A stretch of 64,000 nucleotides of DNA from CAYOHG01 sp964465125. GTDB lineage: Bacteria > Planctomycetota > Phycisphaerae > UBA1845 > Fen-1342. The stretch is taken from the NCBI GenBank assembly GCA_964465125.1, contig CAYXIO010000017.1, positions 5,808 to 69,807 on the forward strand. The letters are read 5' to 3'. A program made the translations under genes and the position numbers. This document shows, piece by piece, positions 53,842 through 62,257 of the stretch. The notes below the pieces were generated by a model. It did not search any database. It was not told the origin of the DNA and saw nothing but the letters and a program-made list of their open reading frames with translations. The first letter of the stretch is position 1. Each line of letters starts with the position of its first letter.

Positions 53842-54749
53842 CGCAGAAGCACGGGCGACGTGGGATGCCGCGGAACGCCATTGCCGCTCGGCGCGAACCA
53901 GGTTCGCCAATCAAGACCGATCTGGCCCCTGGCGATGTGAGGCTCCATCGACTGCTCGCAGCGGCACAGGCTGGGCGTCTTCATGAGTACGTCGCAGAGG
54001 CGGGCCAGCATGCGCGGCAGCCGCTCGACCGCCGCCGCGGCGCGCTTCTGCTGCACGTCGGCCTCGAGCACGCGCCCGTCCTCGAACGGGCGGAACTCGC
54101 TGCCAGTCTCGGCATAGCCGGCGACGTAGGCGACGCTGGCGTAGCACAACTGCAATTCCTTGGCCAGGAAGACCTCCGGCACGAGCGTCATGCCCAACAG
54201 GTCCGCCCCCATCACGGCGAACTTGTGCGCCTCGGCGGGCGTTTCGCGGCGCGGCCCCTCGATGCAGACGTAAACTCCCGCCTCGGCGCAGTTGCACGCC
54301 AGCCCCTTGAGCGACTCCGTCGCCGCGCGGCGCAGCGTCGGGCAGAACACCGGCCACTGCCGCACGACGCCCAGCCCCTGGTTCTCGAAAAACGTGTTGG
54401 GCCGGCGGTGCGTTTCGTCGATCACGTCGTCGACCACCGCGAACTGCCCGATTTTGTAGTTGTGGTTGATGGCGCGCGCTTCGGTCCACGAAAACACCGC
54501 CCGCGCCCCGAGATCCTTCAGCGCATAGATGTTCGCGCGATAATTGATGAAACTCGGCGCTCGCTCATACTCGCGCTCGCCGTGCCGCGAGAGAAACAGG
54601 AACTCCCCCGCCGGCGAGTTGCACAGGTAAATCGGCTGGGATTCGCCGAACGGGGTTACGCGCGCGCCCAGGCGCTTGGCATTCAGGGCCCCGTCGCGCA
54701 GCAGGTCGTACGCGGCGTGTCCGCCGATACACGCAAACGAGGGCTTCAT
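53838..54749 (-). CDS. Divergent methylthioadenosine phosphorylase-like protein
   Basis: 303 residues, the usual MTAP/PNP II length. IGGHAAYDLL replaces the usual GGSG/GGTG start, RHGEREYERAPSFINYRANI keeps the substrate-binding core, and GADLLGMTLVPEVFLAKE is highly conserved. However, the loop that carries the two base-binding Asps in MTAP (usually TDYD) reads AGYA here, and the SAVGS-type segment reads WTEARA. So it may act on another purine nucleoside, or not be an active phosphorylase. The ATG at 54749 has GGAG 7 bases upstream. It is coupled to the amidohydrolase. Confidence 0.82.
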   Translation of the reverse strand: MKPSFACIGGHAAYDLLRDGALNAKRLGARVTPFGESQPIYLCNSPAGEFLFLSRHGEREYERAPSFINYRANIYALKDLGARAVFSWTEARAINHNYKIGQFAVVDDVIDETHRRPNTFFENQGLGVVRQWPVFCPTLRRAATESLKGLACNCAEAGVYVCIEGPRRETPAEAHKFAVMGADLLGMTLVPEVFLAKELQLCYASVAYVAGYAETGSEFRPFEDGRVLEADVQQKRAAAAVERLPRMLARLCDVLMKTPSLCRCEQSMEPHIARGQIGLDWRTWFAPSGNGVPRHPTSPVLLR

Positions 54750-54967
54750 CGATGTACTCCCACGCCACGTGGATGAAGAGATGCCGACGCTCGAGAACGG
54801 GAACTCGACGTGCACCACGGTCGGTTCCCGCAGCCGGTCCCGGCGTCAGTCACGCAGTATAGCGACGAACGCAACGAGGCGGAAAGTCCATTGCAATACG
54901 GCGCCGACCGCGTCGGCGGCGCCGCGACGGGAAACGGACGGAGAGCGCCCGGAATCCTCCCGGACCG
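54750..54967. other. Intergenic gap, nothing recognised
   Basis: The 218 bases between the GT2 gene and the phosphorylase-like gene, both on the minus strand, have only Arg-rich short frames. No promoter, terminator or repeat stood out. Confidence 0.4.
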
Positions 54968-56185
54968 CTAGCGGACTACGGCCAAGCCAGCGCAGCGGCT
55001 CGCTCCGCCGGGCGAATCGTGCGCGGCCGGCGACGGAAACCAGTTCAGCACCGGGCGGTCGCCGCGGCTGCGAAGGTCGGCCGCACGCCGTTGGGCGTGC
55101 ACGAAAGACGTGTTGCTGACGACCAGGGCATCGGCCGGAATCTGAAGCGCCTCGTCCACCGTCACCAGCGGCACGCCGCGATAACTGCGGCGGCCGTCCG
55201 CCAGCCCATCGTCGGCGATGGCTTCGATGAACAGGCGGCATCGCTGCGCGGCACGATAGAACGCGAACAGGTTCTTGCCGTAGTCGAACAGGACGACGCT
55301 ACGAACGCCGTCGCCCATCAGCGTCTGCATGTGCTGGGCGACGTAGTCCCAGCCGAAAAAGAGTTCGAGCGCGCGGGCGCGCAGGCGGCGGTCGGCGAAG
55401 GCCGCCCGCTCGCCGTCGGCCTGGGCATAGGCGCGCGTTGCCGCCCGCGCCACGACCGCCTCATGCCCGTCGCGCTCGGCCAGCCACGCGTAGCGTTGCA
55501 GCCAGTCCTCCGCGTAGAGGTCGTAGTACGGCGAGGGCAGGTGCCGGGCCGCCACCCGCAGGTTGTTGCGGACGTCGAAGTACGCGGTCCGTTCCGAGAT
55601 GCGCGCGTGCGGGGTCTTGAGGTGATCGACCGCCAGGTCTCCCATCACGCGGCAATCCCAGCCGGCCTCCACCAGCCGGAAGGCCAGGTCGTATTCCTCG
55701 GCCTGCATGAAGAACGAGGAATCCAGCCCGCCCGCCTCGCGCAGTGCGGCCGCCCGCAGCCCCACCCCGCACCCGACGAAGACGCCCGGCAGCGCGCAGC
55801 ACTCCTGGCGGCCGTCGGGCAGGTGAACCAGGAAGCCCGCCGCTCCGAGTCGCGGCTCGGTTTCGAAATGAGCCAGCATCCGCTCGACGGCGCCCGGCCG
55901 CGGGTACGAGTCATCGTCGAGAAAGAGCAGCAGCTCTCCGTGGGCGCGCTCCACGCCGAGCGACTTGGCGCACGACCCGAGATTGACTGACAGCGCGACC
56001 GTGTGAACGTCCTGCTGGCCGCGCAGCGCGTCGACCGTCCCGTCGCTCGAGGCGTTGTCGACCACGATCAGCTCGAACAGATCGCGCGGCAGCCCGCAGT
56101 CGCGGACCTGGTCGAGCGTGTTGAGCACCACCTCGCGGCGGTCGCGCGTGGCGAGAATCACGCTCAGCCGCGGGGGCGCGCTCAC
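54968..56185 (-). CDS. Family 2 glycosyltransferase with Rossmann-like C-terminal domain
   Basis: 405 residues. The GT2 domain (about 6-230) shows LSVILATRDRREVVLNTL, VVDNASSDGT, FLDDDSYP (the metal DXD region) and EEYDLAFRLVEAG. The region from about 270 has RSVVLFDYGKNLFAFYRAAQR and later YRGVPLVTVDEALQIPADALVVS, like the sugar-binding Rossmann start of PglD-type acetyltransferases. The GTG at 56185 overlaps the HldE-like stop as GTGA. The two probably act in one glycan pathway, the HldE-like protein making an activated sugar and this enzyme adding it. Confidence 0.88.
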   Translation of the reverse strand: MSAPPRLSVILATRDRREVVLNTLDQVRDCGLPRDLFELIVVDNASSDGTVDALRGQQDVHTVALSVNLGSCAKSLGVERAHGELLLFLDDDSYPRPGAVERMLAHFETEPRLGAAGFLVHLPDGRQECCALPGVFVGCGVGLRAAALREAGGLDSSFFMQAEEYDLAFRLVEAGWDCRVMGDLAVDHLKTPHARISERTAYFDVRNNLRVAARHLPSPYYDLYAEDWLQRYAWLAERDGHEAVVARAATRAYAQADGERAAFADRRLRARALELFFGWDYVAQHMQTLMGDGVRSVVLFDYGKNLFAFYRAAQRCRLFIEAIADDGLADGRRSYRGVPLVTVDEALQIPADALVVSNTSFVHAQRRAADLRSRGDRPVLNWFPSPAAHDSPGGASRCAGLAVVR

Positions 56186-57867
56186 GTCGTCGACACCTCC
56201 GCAAGCGTGGGCCGCGGCAGCGCGCTGAGCAGATTGGATGACCCTTCGACGACGAAGCGGCTTTCGGGGTGCAGTTCCGGGCGGCGCGAGAGCCAGGACT
56301 CCAATTGGTCGCGCGTCACCTGGGTTCGCCCCGGGCGTTCGACGCAGCGCGCCTCCGCCGCCGCCGCCAGGTACGTTGCCAGCGCCAACGGCATGCCCGT
56401 GGCCGCCACCAGCGACGCGACCGCGGCGCCGGCCTCGTCGGCGCCCAGACGATCGGCGAAGCGCGCCGCGAACGAAGGGAAATACTCGCCCTTCAGGCGG
56501 AACAGCGCCCGCGGCGGCTGCGCGACCTGCCCGTCGGAAGCGCCGCTCGGCCGGCCGTCGAAGCCGATCACGCCGCGCTTATGCAGCGACACGAGCAGCC
56601 GCCGGCCCGCCGTGTGCTGGAGAAACCGAAACGCGACCGCGGGCAGCCCCGACTCCATGTCGTGCATCACGCCGCGCAGACGGCGCTCGGTCAGCACCAG
56701 CAGATCCGTATCGCGAAGCTGGTGTGCGGTGGCGCGCGCCTCAGGGGCGCAGCCGGAGACGTACACGCTCGTTCGTCGGGCGGCCGCGATCGCGGTTGCG
56801 AGCAGCCCGGGCGTGGCGACGCCGTAACCGCAGTCACACCAGATCAGCAGCCGAGAGTCGCTCAGCCGCTCCTCGATTCGGCCGCCCAGCTCGCGCTCGT
56901 TGCGGGAATCCAGCGGAGCCGCAACGCCCTCGGCAAGCGTATAGAGCTTGGTCTCGTCGGCGACAAACGTGGCGTGCAGCACGGGCGCGCTGCGCGCTGC
57001 GCGCAGGTGGCATGCGACCTCGCGGTCGCGGCAGGAGGCCTCCAACCGCTCGCGCTCCTCGCCCTCGCAGGCCACCGAAAGCAGAGTCGGACGCGCGCCG
57101 AGGGCGCGCAACTGAAATGCCAGCGCCGCCGCGCCGCCCCAGAACGTCGTCTCTCCCAGGCTGCGCAGCGCAACCGCCGGCGACGCGTCGTCGATGCCGG
57201 CGGTGTCGCAGAATACGTAGCGCTCGCGGAGCACATCCCCCACCACCAGCACCGGCAGGCCCTGGAACTGCTGGAACGCGCGACGCACCGTCGGAAGGTC
57301 AATCGCGCTGCGCCGGCAGACCGCGCGCAGCCGGCACTCATCCAGGTCCGACTCGCGCTCCAGGTTCTGAATCAGACGCGTCGAGCTGAAGACCACGTCG
57401 CCGCTGTGAAAGACCACCCGGCCGCCGTGCCGTTCCACCACGTCGCGCTCCTTGACGAAGCGCGGGTCGTTGGAGTCGGCGTACTCGCGTCCCTTGACGT
57501 AGACATCCGGCCGCAGGGCCTCGAGCAGCTCGGCCGCGGTGGGGTGAGGATCAATCACCACCCAGTCGACGAATTCGAGCGCGGCGAGGTTCTCGGCCCG
57601 CAGCTCCTGCGGAATGTAAGGGCGGTCCGCGCCCTTGCCGACCGCGGCGTCTCCGGTCAGCGAAACGACGAGCCGGTCTCCCAGGCTGCGCGCGTATTGC
57701 AGGTAGCGCAGGTGCCCGGGGTGAACGAGGTCGAAGCAGCCGTGGCAGTGAACCACGACGCGGCCGGCGGCGCGTTCCTCGGCCAACTGCGGCGCCAGGA
57801 CGTCGACCGGGACCAGCTTTCGAAGCGGGGAGCCGGGCGGGACCGGATGTAGGTCGTTCGAGCGCAT
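56182..57867 (-). CDS. HldE-like fusion: nucleotidyltransferase then PfkB-type kinase
   Basis: 561 residues. The N-terminal 180 form a cytidylyltransferase-like domain with GCFDLVHPGHLRYLQ (HPGH at 49-52) and VFSSTRLI (the ISSTxI motif), as in the RfaE2 half of HldE. Residues 205-560 are a ribokinase-like PfkB domain. E. coli HldE has the reverse order, kinase first. The kinase half looks degenerate: the usual GAGD catalytic motif is read here as GADEAG. It is the first gene of a two-gene unit with the GT2 enzyme. ADP-heptose-type sugar activation is the likely pathway. Confidence 0.85.
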   Translation of the reverse strand: MRSNDLHPVPPGSPLRKLVPVDVLAPQLAEERAAGRVVVHCHGCFDLVHPGHLRYLQYARSLGDRLVVSLTGDAAVGKGADRPYIPQELRAENLAALEFVDWVVIDPHPTAAELLEALRPDVYVKGREYADSNDPRFVKERDVVERHGGRVVFHSGDVVFSSTRLIQNLERESDLDECRLRAVCRRSAIDLPTVRRAFQQFQGLPVLVVGDVLRERYVFCDTAGIDDASPAVALRSLGETTFWGGAAALAFQLRALGARPTLLSVACEGEERERLEASCRDREVACHLRAARSAPVLHATFVADETKLYTLAEGVAAPLDSRNERELGGRIEERLSDSRLLIWCDCGYGVATPGLLATAIAAARRTSVYVSGCAPEARATAHQLRDTDLLVLTERRLRGVMHDMESGLPAVAFRFLQHTAGRRLLVSLHKRGVIGFDGRPSGASDGQVAQPPRALFRLKGEYFPSFAARFADRLGADEAGAAVASLVAATGMPLALATYLAAAAEARCVERPGRTQVTRDQLESWLSRRPELHPESRFVVEGSSNLLSALPRPTLAEVSTT

Positions 57868-58232
57868 GGTTCCGGCGCTGCTATCGGAGCCCGGCGTGGG
57901 CCGAATTGAGCGCGCGTCCGGAGCTGGCCGATTCGAATCGCAGCCGTCGCTGGAAGGGTCCGAGAAGCGTGCGGCCGGGCCCCCGGCAGAAAAACGCGCA
58001 GATTCTCCGCGTCGGCAGTGGAAATCGGCGAAATGCCGTGCCTAGCACTTGGATGAGAGAGTGGTTTGACGGTTTGCCTGTGCGCGGAGGCTGCGCCCGG
58101 GGAGGCCGGGTTTCTTTGCCGCCGACCCTGGTCGACGGCCCATGCCTGTCATTTGGGGGGCGGCGCTCCACCAGCGGAGTGCTGCCATGCGATGTTAGCG
58201 CCAACCAGACTCCCAAGGAGAGGGGGAAAGAG
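57868..58232. other. Divergent regulatory region without a gene
   Basis: This 365-base gap lies between the divergent HldE-like and PEP-CTERM genes. A GC-rich inverted repeat CCCGG-GGAGG-CCGGG lies near 58098-58112 and is followed by TTTCTTT, so it could attenuate the PEP-CTERM transcript. An imperfect sigma-54-like pair, TGG...TTTGC near 58062-58077, has one base too many between GG and GC. No clear sigma-70 promoter was found. Confidence 0.4.
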
Positions 58233-58904
58233 ATGCGGAGCGCCCTGATTCGGTCGTCGGCCCTGGCCGCGACCCTGCTTGCCTGCGGCAGCACATTCGC
58301 GTCGCTCATCACGGTGACCGGCGACATTACGTTGCTCGACCCACCGCCGGCCGACGTTTCACAGAACGCGCTGGAAAGCAACTCGACCATGTACGCTTTC
58401 CAGGAGCAGGAAAACCTGATTCTCACCAACGACATCCGGGTGAACGCCATCGATCCGGGACTTTACGACGATACGACCGACCTGGTGATCGGCAACCTCC
58501 CGAAGGGGATCGCCGTCAACAGCTACTTCGTCACGTCGGACCGCAATGCCGACGAGCCCGGCTTCCCCGACCTCAGCGGCACCATGACGTTTGAGAACGA
58601 TATTCTCGGCGTGATCGTGCTTTCGACCGACCTGACCACCAGCGACAGCGACCTCGGCGCCGCCGGCACGCTGTACACCACGGGCGTGATCGCCGATCAG
58701 CTTCGCGGCCTGGAGCTGCGTCAGGGCCTGCTCGACTCGATCGAGATCAGCCCGGATCGGCGCACGATCACGATCAACGCCCGCTCGATCCTGGCGCGCG
58801 ACCAGATTCGCATCGTCACCGCGGTTCCTGAGCCCGCCAGCCTTGGGCTGATCGTCCTCGGCGGTGTCATCGCGGCCTTCTCCCGGCGCCAGAAGATCGC
58901 CTGA
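58233..58904 (+). CDS. PEP-CTERM sorting-signal protein
   Basis: 223 residues. A signal peptide (about 1-24) precedes an Asp/Thr-rich beta-domain. The C-terminus VPEPASLGLIVLGGVIAAF followed by SRRQKIA is a textbook PEP-CTERM tripartite signal: PEP motif, hydrophobic helix, basic tail. An exosortase would recognise this and attach the protein to the cell surface. No exosortase is in the window. AGGAG lies 14 bases before the ATG. A strong terminator follows at 59014-59079. The substrate role is unknown. Confidence 0.92.
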   Translation: MRSALIRSSALAATLLACGSTFASLITVTGDITLLDPPPADVSQNALESNSTMYAFQEQENLILTNDIRVNAIDPGLYDDTTDLVIGNLPKGIAVNSYFVTSDRNADEPGFPDLSGTMTFENDILGVIVLSTDLTTSDSDLGAAGTLYTTGVIADQLRGLELRQGLLDSIEISPDRRTITINARSILARDQIRIVTAVPEPASLGLIVLGGVIAAFSRRQKIA

Positions 58905-59013
58905 GGATCGAGAACCGAAGCGCGCCGCTGGAGTCAGCCGCCCAATCACACGGGAAACTGACTTCACGGTCGCATGCTCCCGGCCCACGGCCGTTCTGCT
59001 TGAGACGTTGACC

Positions 59014-59079
59014 CCGACGCGCCCTCGGAACCTGCTCGCCCGTCGAGCGTTCAGGCCGGGCGCGTCGGCGTTTTTTTTT
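59014..59079 (+). terminator. Intrinsic terminator after the PEP-CTERM gene
   Basis: A perfect 11-bp stem, CCGACGCGCCC (59014-59024) and GGGCGCGTCGG (59058-59068), then CG and nine Ts (59071-59079). The 33-base loop is long. It ends the PEP-CTERM transcript 110 bases after its stop and separates it from tsaD. Confidence 0.9.
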
Positions 59080-59108
59080 GCTTGCCAGGGCCGCCGGGCA
59101 CCCCTGAA

Positions 59109-60209
59109 ATGCGCCGGTTCCGCATCGGGGAGACGCCGATCGTGCCTGAGCCGCTCACCCTCGGCATCGAATCATCCTGCGACGAGACGTCTGCCGCCGT
59201 CCTCCGCGGCCCGCGCGAAGTGCGCGCCAACATTGTCAGCTCGCAGGTGCCGCTGCATCAGCGCTACGGCGGCGTCGTGCCGGAGATCGCCGCTCGGGCG
59301 CACATTGAGTGCATACGCACGATCATCGACGAGGCGCTCGACGTTGCCGGCGTCCGCTACGACGACCTTGATCTGATCGCCGTCACCGACGGTCCGGGGC
59401 TGGTCGGCTCGCTGCTGGTCGGGTTGAGCGCCGCGAAGACGCTCGCGCTCGCACTCAACATCCCGCTCGTGCCAGTGGATCACATCGAGGCCCACGCCAC
59501 CAGCGCCTGCCTCGCCTGCGACGAGCCCTGGCCCGCAATCGCCCTGGTCGTCAGCGGTGGACACTCCTCGATCTACCTCGTGCGGGATTTCCAGTCCATC
59601 GAGCTGCTCGGCCAGACCCTCGACGACGCCGCCGGCGAGGCCTTCGACAAGGTCGCGGCCATTCTCGGGCTCGGCTTTCCCGGCGGGCCCGCGGTCGACC
59701 GCGTGGCGCGCAGCGGAGACCCGCGCGCGATCTCCTTTCCGCGCTCGCTGCTGAATGAGCCGAGTTTCAACTTTTCGTTCAGCGGACTCAAGACCGCCGT
59801 GCTTTACCACACCTACGGCGCGGGGCGGAAATACGGCTCCGCCGAGCACCTCGCACCCGGACAGATCGCGGATATCGCGGCGAGCTTTCAGGCCGCGGTC
59901 GTGGAGCCGCTGGTGCACAAGACGGTCACCGCGGCGCAGCGACACGGCATCGGGCATGTGGTCGTGGGCGGCGGCGTCGCGGCGAACTCAGCTCTGCGCG
60001 AAACGCTCACCGCGGCGTGCGCGTCCGCGGGCCTGCGCTTGACGCTCAGCCCGCTTCAATACTGCACGGACAACGCCGCCATGATCACCGCGCTCGGCTT
60101 TCAGCACTGGCGGGCCGGAGTTTCCGGCAGCCTGAATCTCGAAGCGCGCAGCGGACTGCTGCGCGGCGCCGGCGGCCGCGTGGGTCGCAGCACGTCAACC
60201 CGGCGTTAG
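59109..60209 (+). CDS. tsaD: tRNA threonylcarbamoyladenosine transferase TsaD
   Basis: 366 residues. The ASKHA-fold landmarks are present: LGIESSCDETSAAV, PEIAARAHIE with the metal His, VDHIEAHATS, VSGGHSSIYLV and GGGVAANSALRE. TsaD, with TsaB and TsaE, transfers threonylcarbamoyl to A37 of ANN-decoding tRNAs. The ATG at 59109 starts just before a short linker; an internal GTG at 59141 would begin close to the conserved LGIESSCDET. The C-terminal tail is short and basic. Confidence 0.96.
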   Translation: MRRFRIGETPIVPEPLTLGIESSCDETSAAVLRGPREVRANIVSSQVPLHQRYGGVVPEIAARAHIECIRTIIDEALDVAGVRYDDLDLIAVTDGPGLVGSLLVGLSAAKTLALALNIPLVPVDHIEAHATSACLACDEPWPAIALVVSGGHSSIYLVRDFQSIELLGQTLDDAAGEAFDKVAAILGLGFPGGPAVDRVARSGDPRAISFPRSLLNEPSFNFSFSGLKTAVLYHTYGAGRKYGSAEHLAPGQIADIAASFQAAVVEPLVHKTVTAAQRHGIGHVVVGGGVAANSALRETLTAACASAGLRLTLSPLQYCTDNAAMITALGFQHWRAGVSGSLNLEARSGLLRGAGGRVGRSTSTRR

Positions 60210-60255
60210 AATCCCGCGGCCCGACCCGCTCCACCAGGCAAGGATCCAACCCATC

Positions 60256-60855
60256 ATGCTCCCTGCTCTTTCGATGACCATCAGTTGGCTGCTGCTTGCG
60301 GCGCTGCCGCTCCAGACTCAGGCGAAGGGCAGCCCTTCGAACGCGCCCGCGTCCGCGGCTCCGACGCCCCCCGCCGCCAGCGCCCCCGCGGCGACGGCGC
60401 CGTCCCCGCTCGACCGGCAGGAACTGGAGCGCAGACTCGAGGCGACGCTGACCGGCGTGCAGCTCCGCGGCACGTGGCAGATCGCCAGCGCCGGCCCGAC
60501 GGCGGACGGCGCCGTTCCGCGCAACGGTCCGGTGACGCTGTCCGATCCGCTCCCCGATACCTACACCATTCTCGAAGCACACAAGGCCGAAGCCGATTGG
60601 TGGCTGCTGCGCGTCCGCATCCAGTATGAAGCCGTCGACGCGGTCGTGCCGATCCGGCTTCGCGTCCTCTTCGCCGGCGAGACACCGGTGCTGACCGTGG
60701 ATGATCTCTCGATGCCTGGCGGCCACACGTACTCGGCCCGGGTCATGATTCACGGGGGGTTCTACGCGGGCACCTGGAGCGGCCCCGATTGCGGCGGCGT
60801 GCTGAGCGGGCAGCTTGTGAACGCTCCGAAGGAGGCCCGCGAGGAGCGCGACTGA
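60256..60855 (+). CDS. Exported protein of unknown function
   Basis: 199 residues and not recognised. A hydrophobic signal segment (about 5-22) is followed by a Pro/Ala-rich linker (25-52) and then a mixed alpha-beta region with RGTWQIASAG and GTWSGPDCGGVLSGQL near the end. One cysteine lies near the C-terminus. The start ATG at 60256 lies 46 bases after tsaD on the same strand. A planctomycete-restricted family is likely. Confidence 0.7.
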   Translation: MLPALSMTISWLLLAALPLQTQAKGSPSNAPASAAPTPPAASAPAATAPSPLDRQELERRLEATLTGVQLRGTWQIASAGPTADGAVPRNGPVTLSDPLPDTYTILEAHKAEADWWLLRVRIQYEAVDAVVPIRLRVLFAGETPVLTVDDLSMPGGHTYSARVMIHGGFYAGTWSGPDCGGVLSGQLVNAPKEAREERD

Positions 60856-60909
60856 CCCGGACGAGCATCGCCGCGGCCGGAGCGAGGAAGCGTCGGTCGG
60901 CTGGAAGTC

Positions 60910-61545
60910 CTACGAAACCGCGGCGCTGGGGGTGTTGACCAACACGACGTCATGCAGCCGCCGCGCGATCTCGCGCCAAGCGCTGTACTGCGCGGGCATC
61001 TCGAATTCCATCAGGTCGGCCAGGAGCACGGTGTCGCGCGCCCGGAAAGCGTCGCGAATCTCGCGCAGCCGGCCCGAAAGCGTCTGCAAGTGCTCGCCGA
61101 TCGTGCGATCTTCATAACGCTCGCTCAGCAGGTCTCGGCCGAGCAGTTGCCCGCCCTCCGCGACCGTTCGCACGAGGTCCTGCCACAAGCTCACGAACGC
61201 GCCGAATTGCGACGCGGCGCCGGCCAGATGTCCCTTTTGCAGCAGCCCGAGCAGGCCGCTGGTCTCTTCGCCACCCTGGTCGAGCTGAGCGACGAGGCTC
61301 CCGAACGCCTCCGCGACGATCGCCTCCGCGGACCCGCTCTCCAGGTCGATCTGGCAGTCCGGCGGCGGGACTGCGGCAAGTCCGGACTCCAGCGACTCGG
61401 CCAGCAGGCGCTCGCCGTTCAGCCAGATTCCGGCCAGCACGCGGCCGTGCAGGTGGGTTGTGCGCACGCACTCAGCGATCTCGCCGAGCGTCGCCTGGTC
61501 CTGAAACCCATCGGCCAGGCGCTGTCCGTCGAGCGTCACGATCAT
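60910..61545 (-). CDS. Protein of unknown function
   Basis: 211 residues, cytoplasmic by composition, not recognised. The N-terminal 60 residues are beta-rich (MIVTLDGQRLADGF), the remainder helical. GGGAGG 8 bases before the ATG at 61545 supports it as a real gene. It is divergent from the Mpo1-like gene, whose start lies 103 bases away. No partner is suggested by the context. Confidence 0.7.
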   Translation of the reverse strand: MIVTLDGQRLADGFQDQATLGEIAECVRTTHLHGRVLAGIWLNGERLLAESLESGLAAVPPPDCQIDLESGSAEAIVAEAFGSLVAQLDQGGEETSGLLGLLQKGHLAGAASQFGAFVSLWQDLVRTVAEGGQLLGRDLLSERYEDRTIGEHLQTLSGRLREIRDAFRARDTVLLADLMEFEMPAQYSAWREIARRLHDVVLVNTPSAAVS

Positions 61546-61648
61546 GCGCAGTCCTCCCGTACAGCGTCTATCGGCTCTCGGCGAGGTTCACCCTGAGCAC
61601 GAAGCGCGTCGCCTGTCGCCGGCGGGACGCGGCTCCTATGATGCCGGG

Positions 61649-61957
61649 ATGAGCGCCATGCGTCCGGAGTGGCTTCGCAACTGGCTAAAGCGGCACCAGC
61701 ACCCGGCTTCCTTCTGGCTGCACGTCGCGGGAATTCCGCTCACGATCGCCGCGCTGGCGCTGGCGGGCTGGCAACTCTACCTGTGGCGTTGGGATCTCTG
61801 GTGGCGGCCGGTCCTGCTGCTCTTGCTCGGCTACCTGCTGCAATGGATCGGGCACAAGATCGAGGGCAACGACCTCGGCGAGCTCATCCTGGTGAAGCGC
61901 TGGCTCGGGCGGCCCTACATCGCGATCGCGCCGCGCTACGCGCGACGTGACGACTGA
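61649..61957 (+). CDS. Mpo1-like (DUF962) membrane protein
   Basis: 102 residues. The family start is visible as WLKRHQHPASFWLHVAGIPLTI, with the HxxHP-like His pair and a third His, followed by two to three helices and HKIEGN. In yeast, Mpo1 is an iron-dependent dioxygenase in fatty acid alpha-oxidation; bacterial members are little studied. The start is ATG at 61649, with an alternative ATG at 61658. It stands alone. Confidence 0.85.
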   Translation: MSAMRPEWLRNWLKRHQHPASFWLHVAGIPLTIAALALAGWQLYLWRWDLWWRPVLLLLLGYLLQWIGHKIEGNDLGELILVKRWLGRPYIAIAPRYARRDD

Positions 61958-62257
61958 CGGCTCCGCGGCGCTCCCTTTGCCGCACCGTCCGCATCAAACT
62001 GCGTGGGATTATCGCAACCTGTCGAGGGATCGCAGCGGTTTTCGGTCGCGGGCGCTCGCCGTTCGACCGCAGCGCGCGGCAGCGGGCCGGCGCCGTCCGA
62101 GAATCGAGCGCGCAACCCATCGTCGCGGCGTCGCTTCTCGGCCTTCGAACGCATCGCGCGGCACGCCGCGATTTGTCGTCCGCCGATGCAAGCTACTGGT
62201 TTCCGGGTCGATACCTCCAGCGGATTTCAAGCTGCGCAAATCGCACCCGCGAGGACG
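61958..62257. other. Intergenic gap, nothing recognised
   Basis: The 300 bases upstream of the YkgJ gene contain no convincing ORF, hairpin terminator or promoter. The open frame that continues upstream of the YkgJ start is Arg/Pro/Ser-rich and probably not coding. Confidence 0.4.

Noticed and set aside
58062..58077. Sigma-54-like promoter before the PEP-CTERM gene
   Set aside because: The GG and GC pairs are separated by 11 bases instead of 10, and no activator gene is near.
57881..58450. Minus-strand ORF of 189 codons over the PEP-CTERM gene start
   Set aside because: It overlaps a well-supported gene on the other strand and has no recognisable domain.
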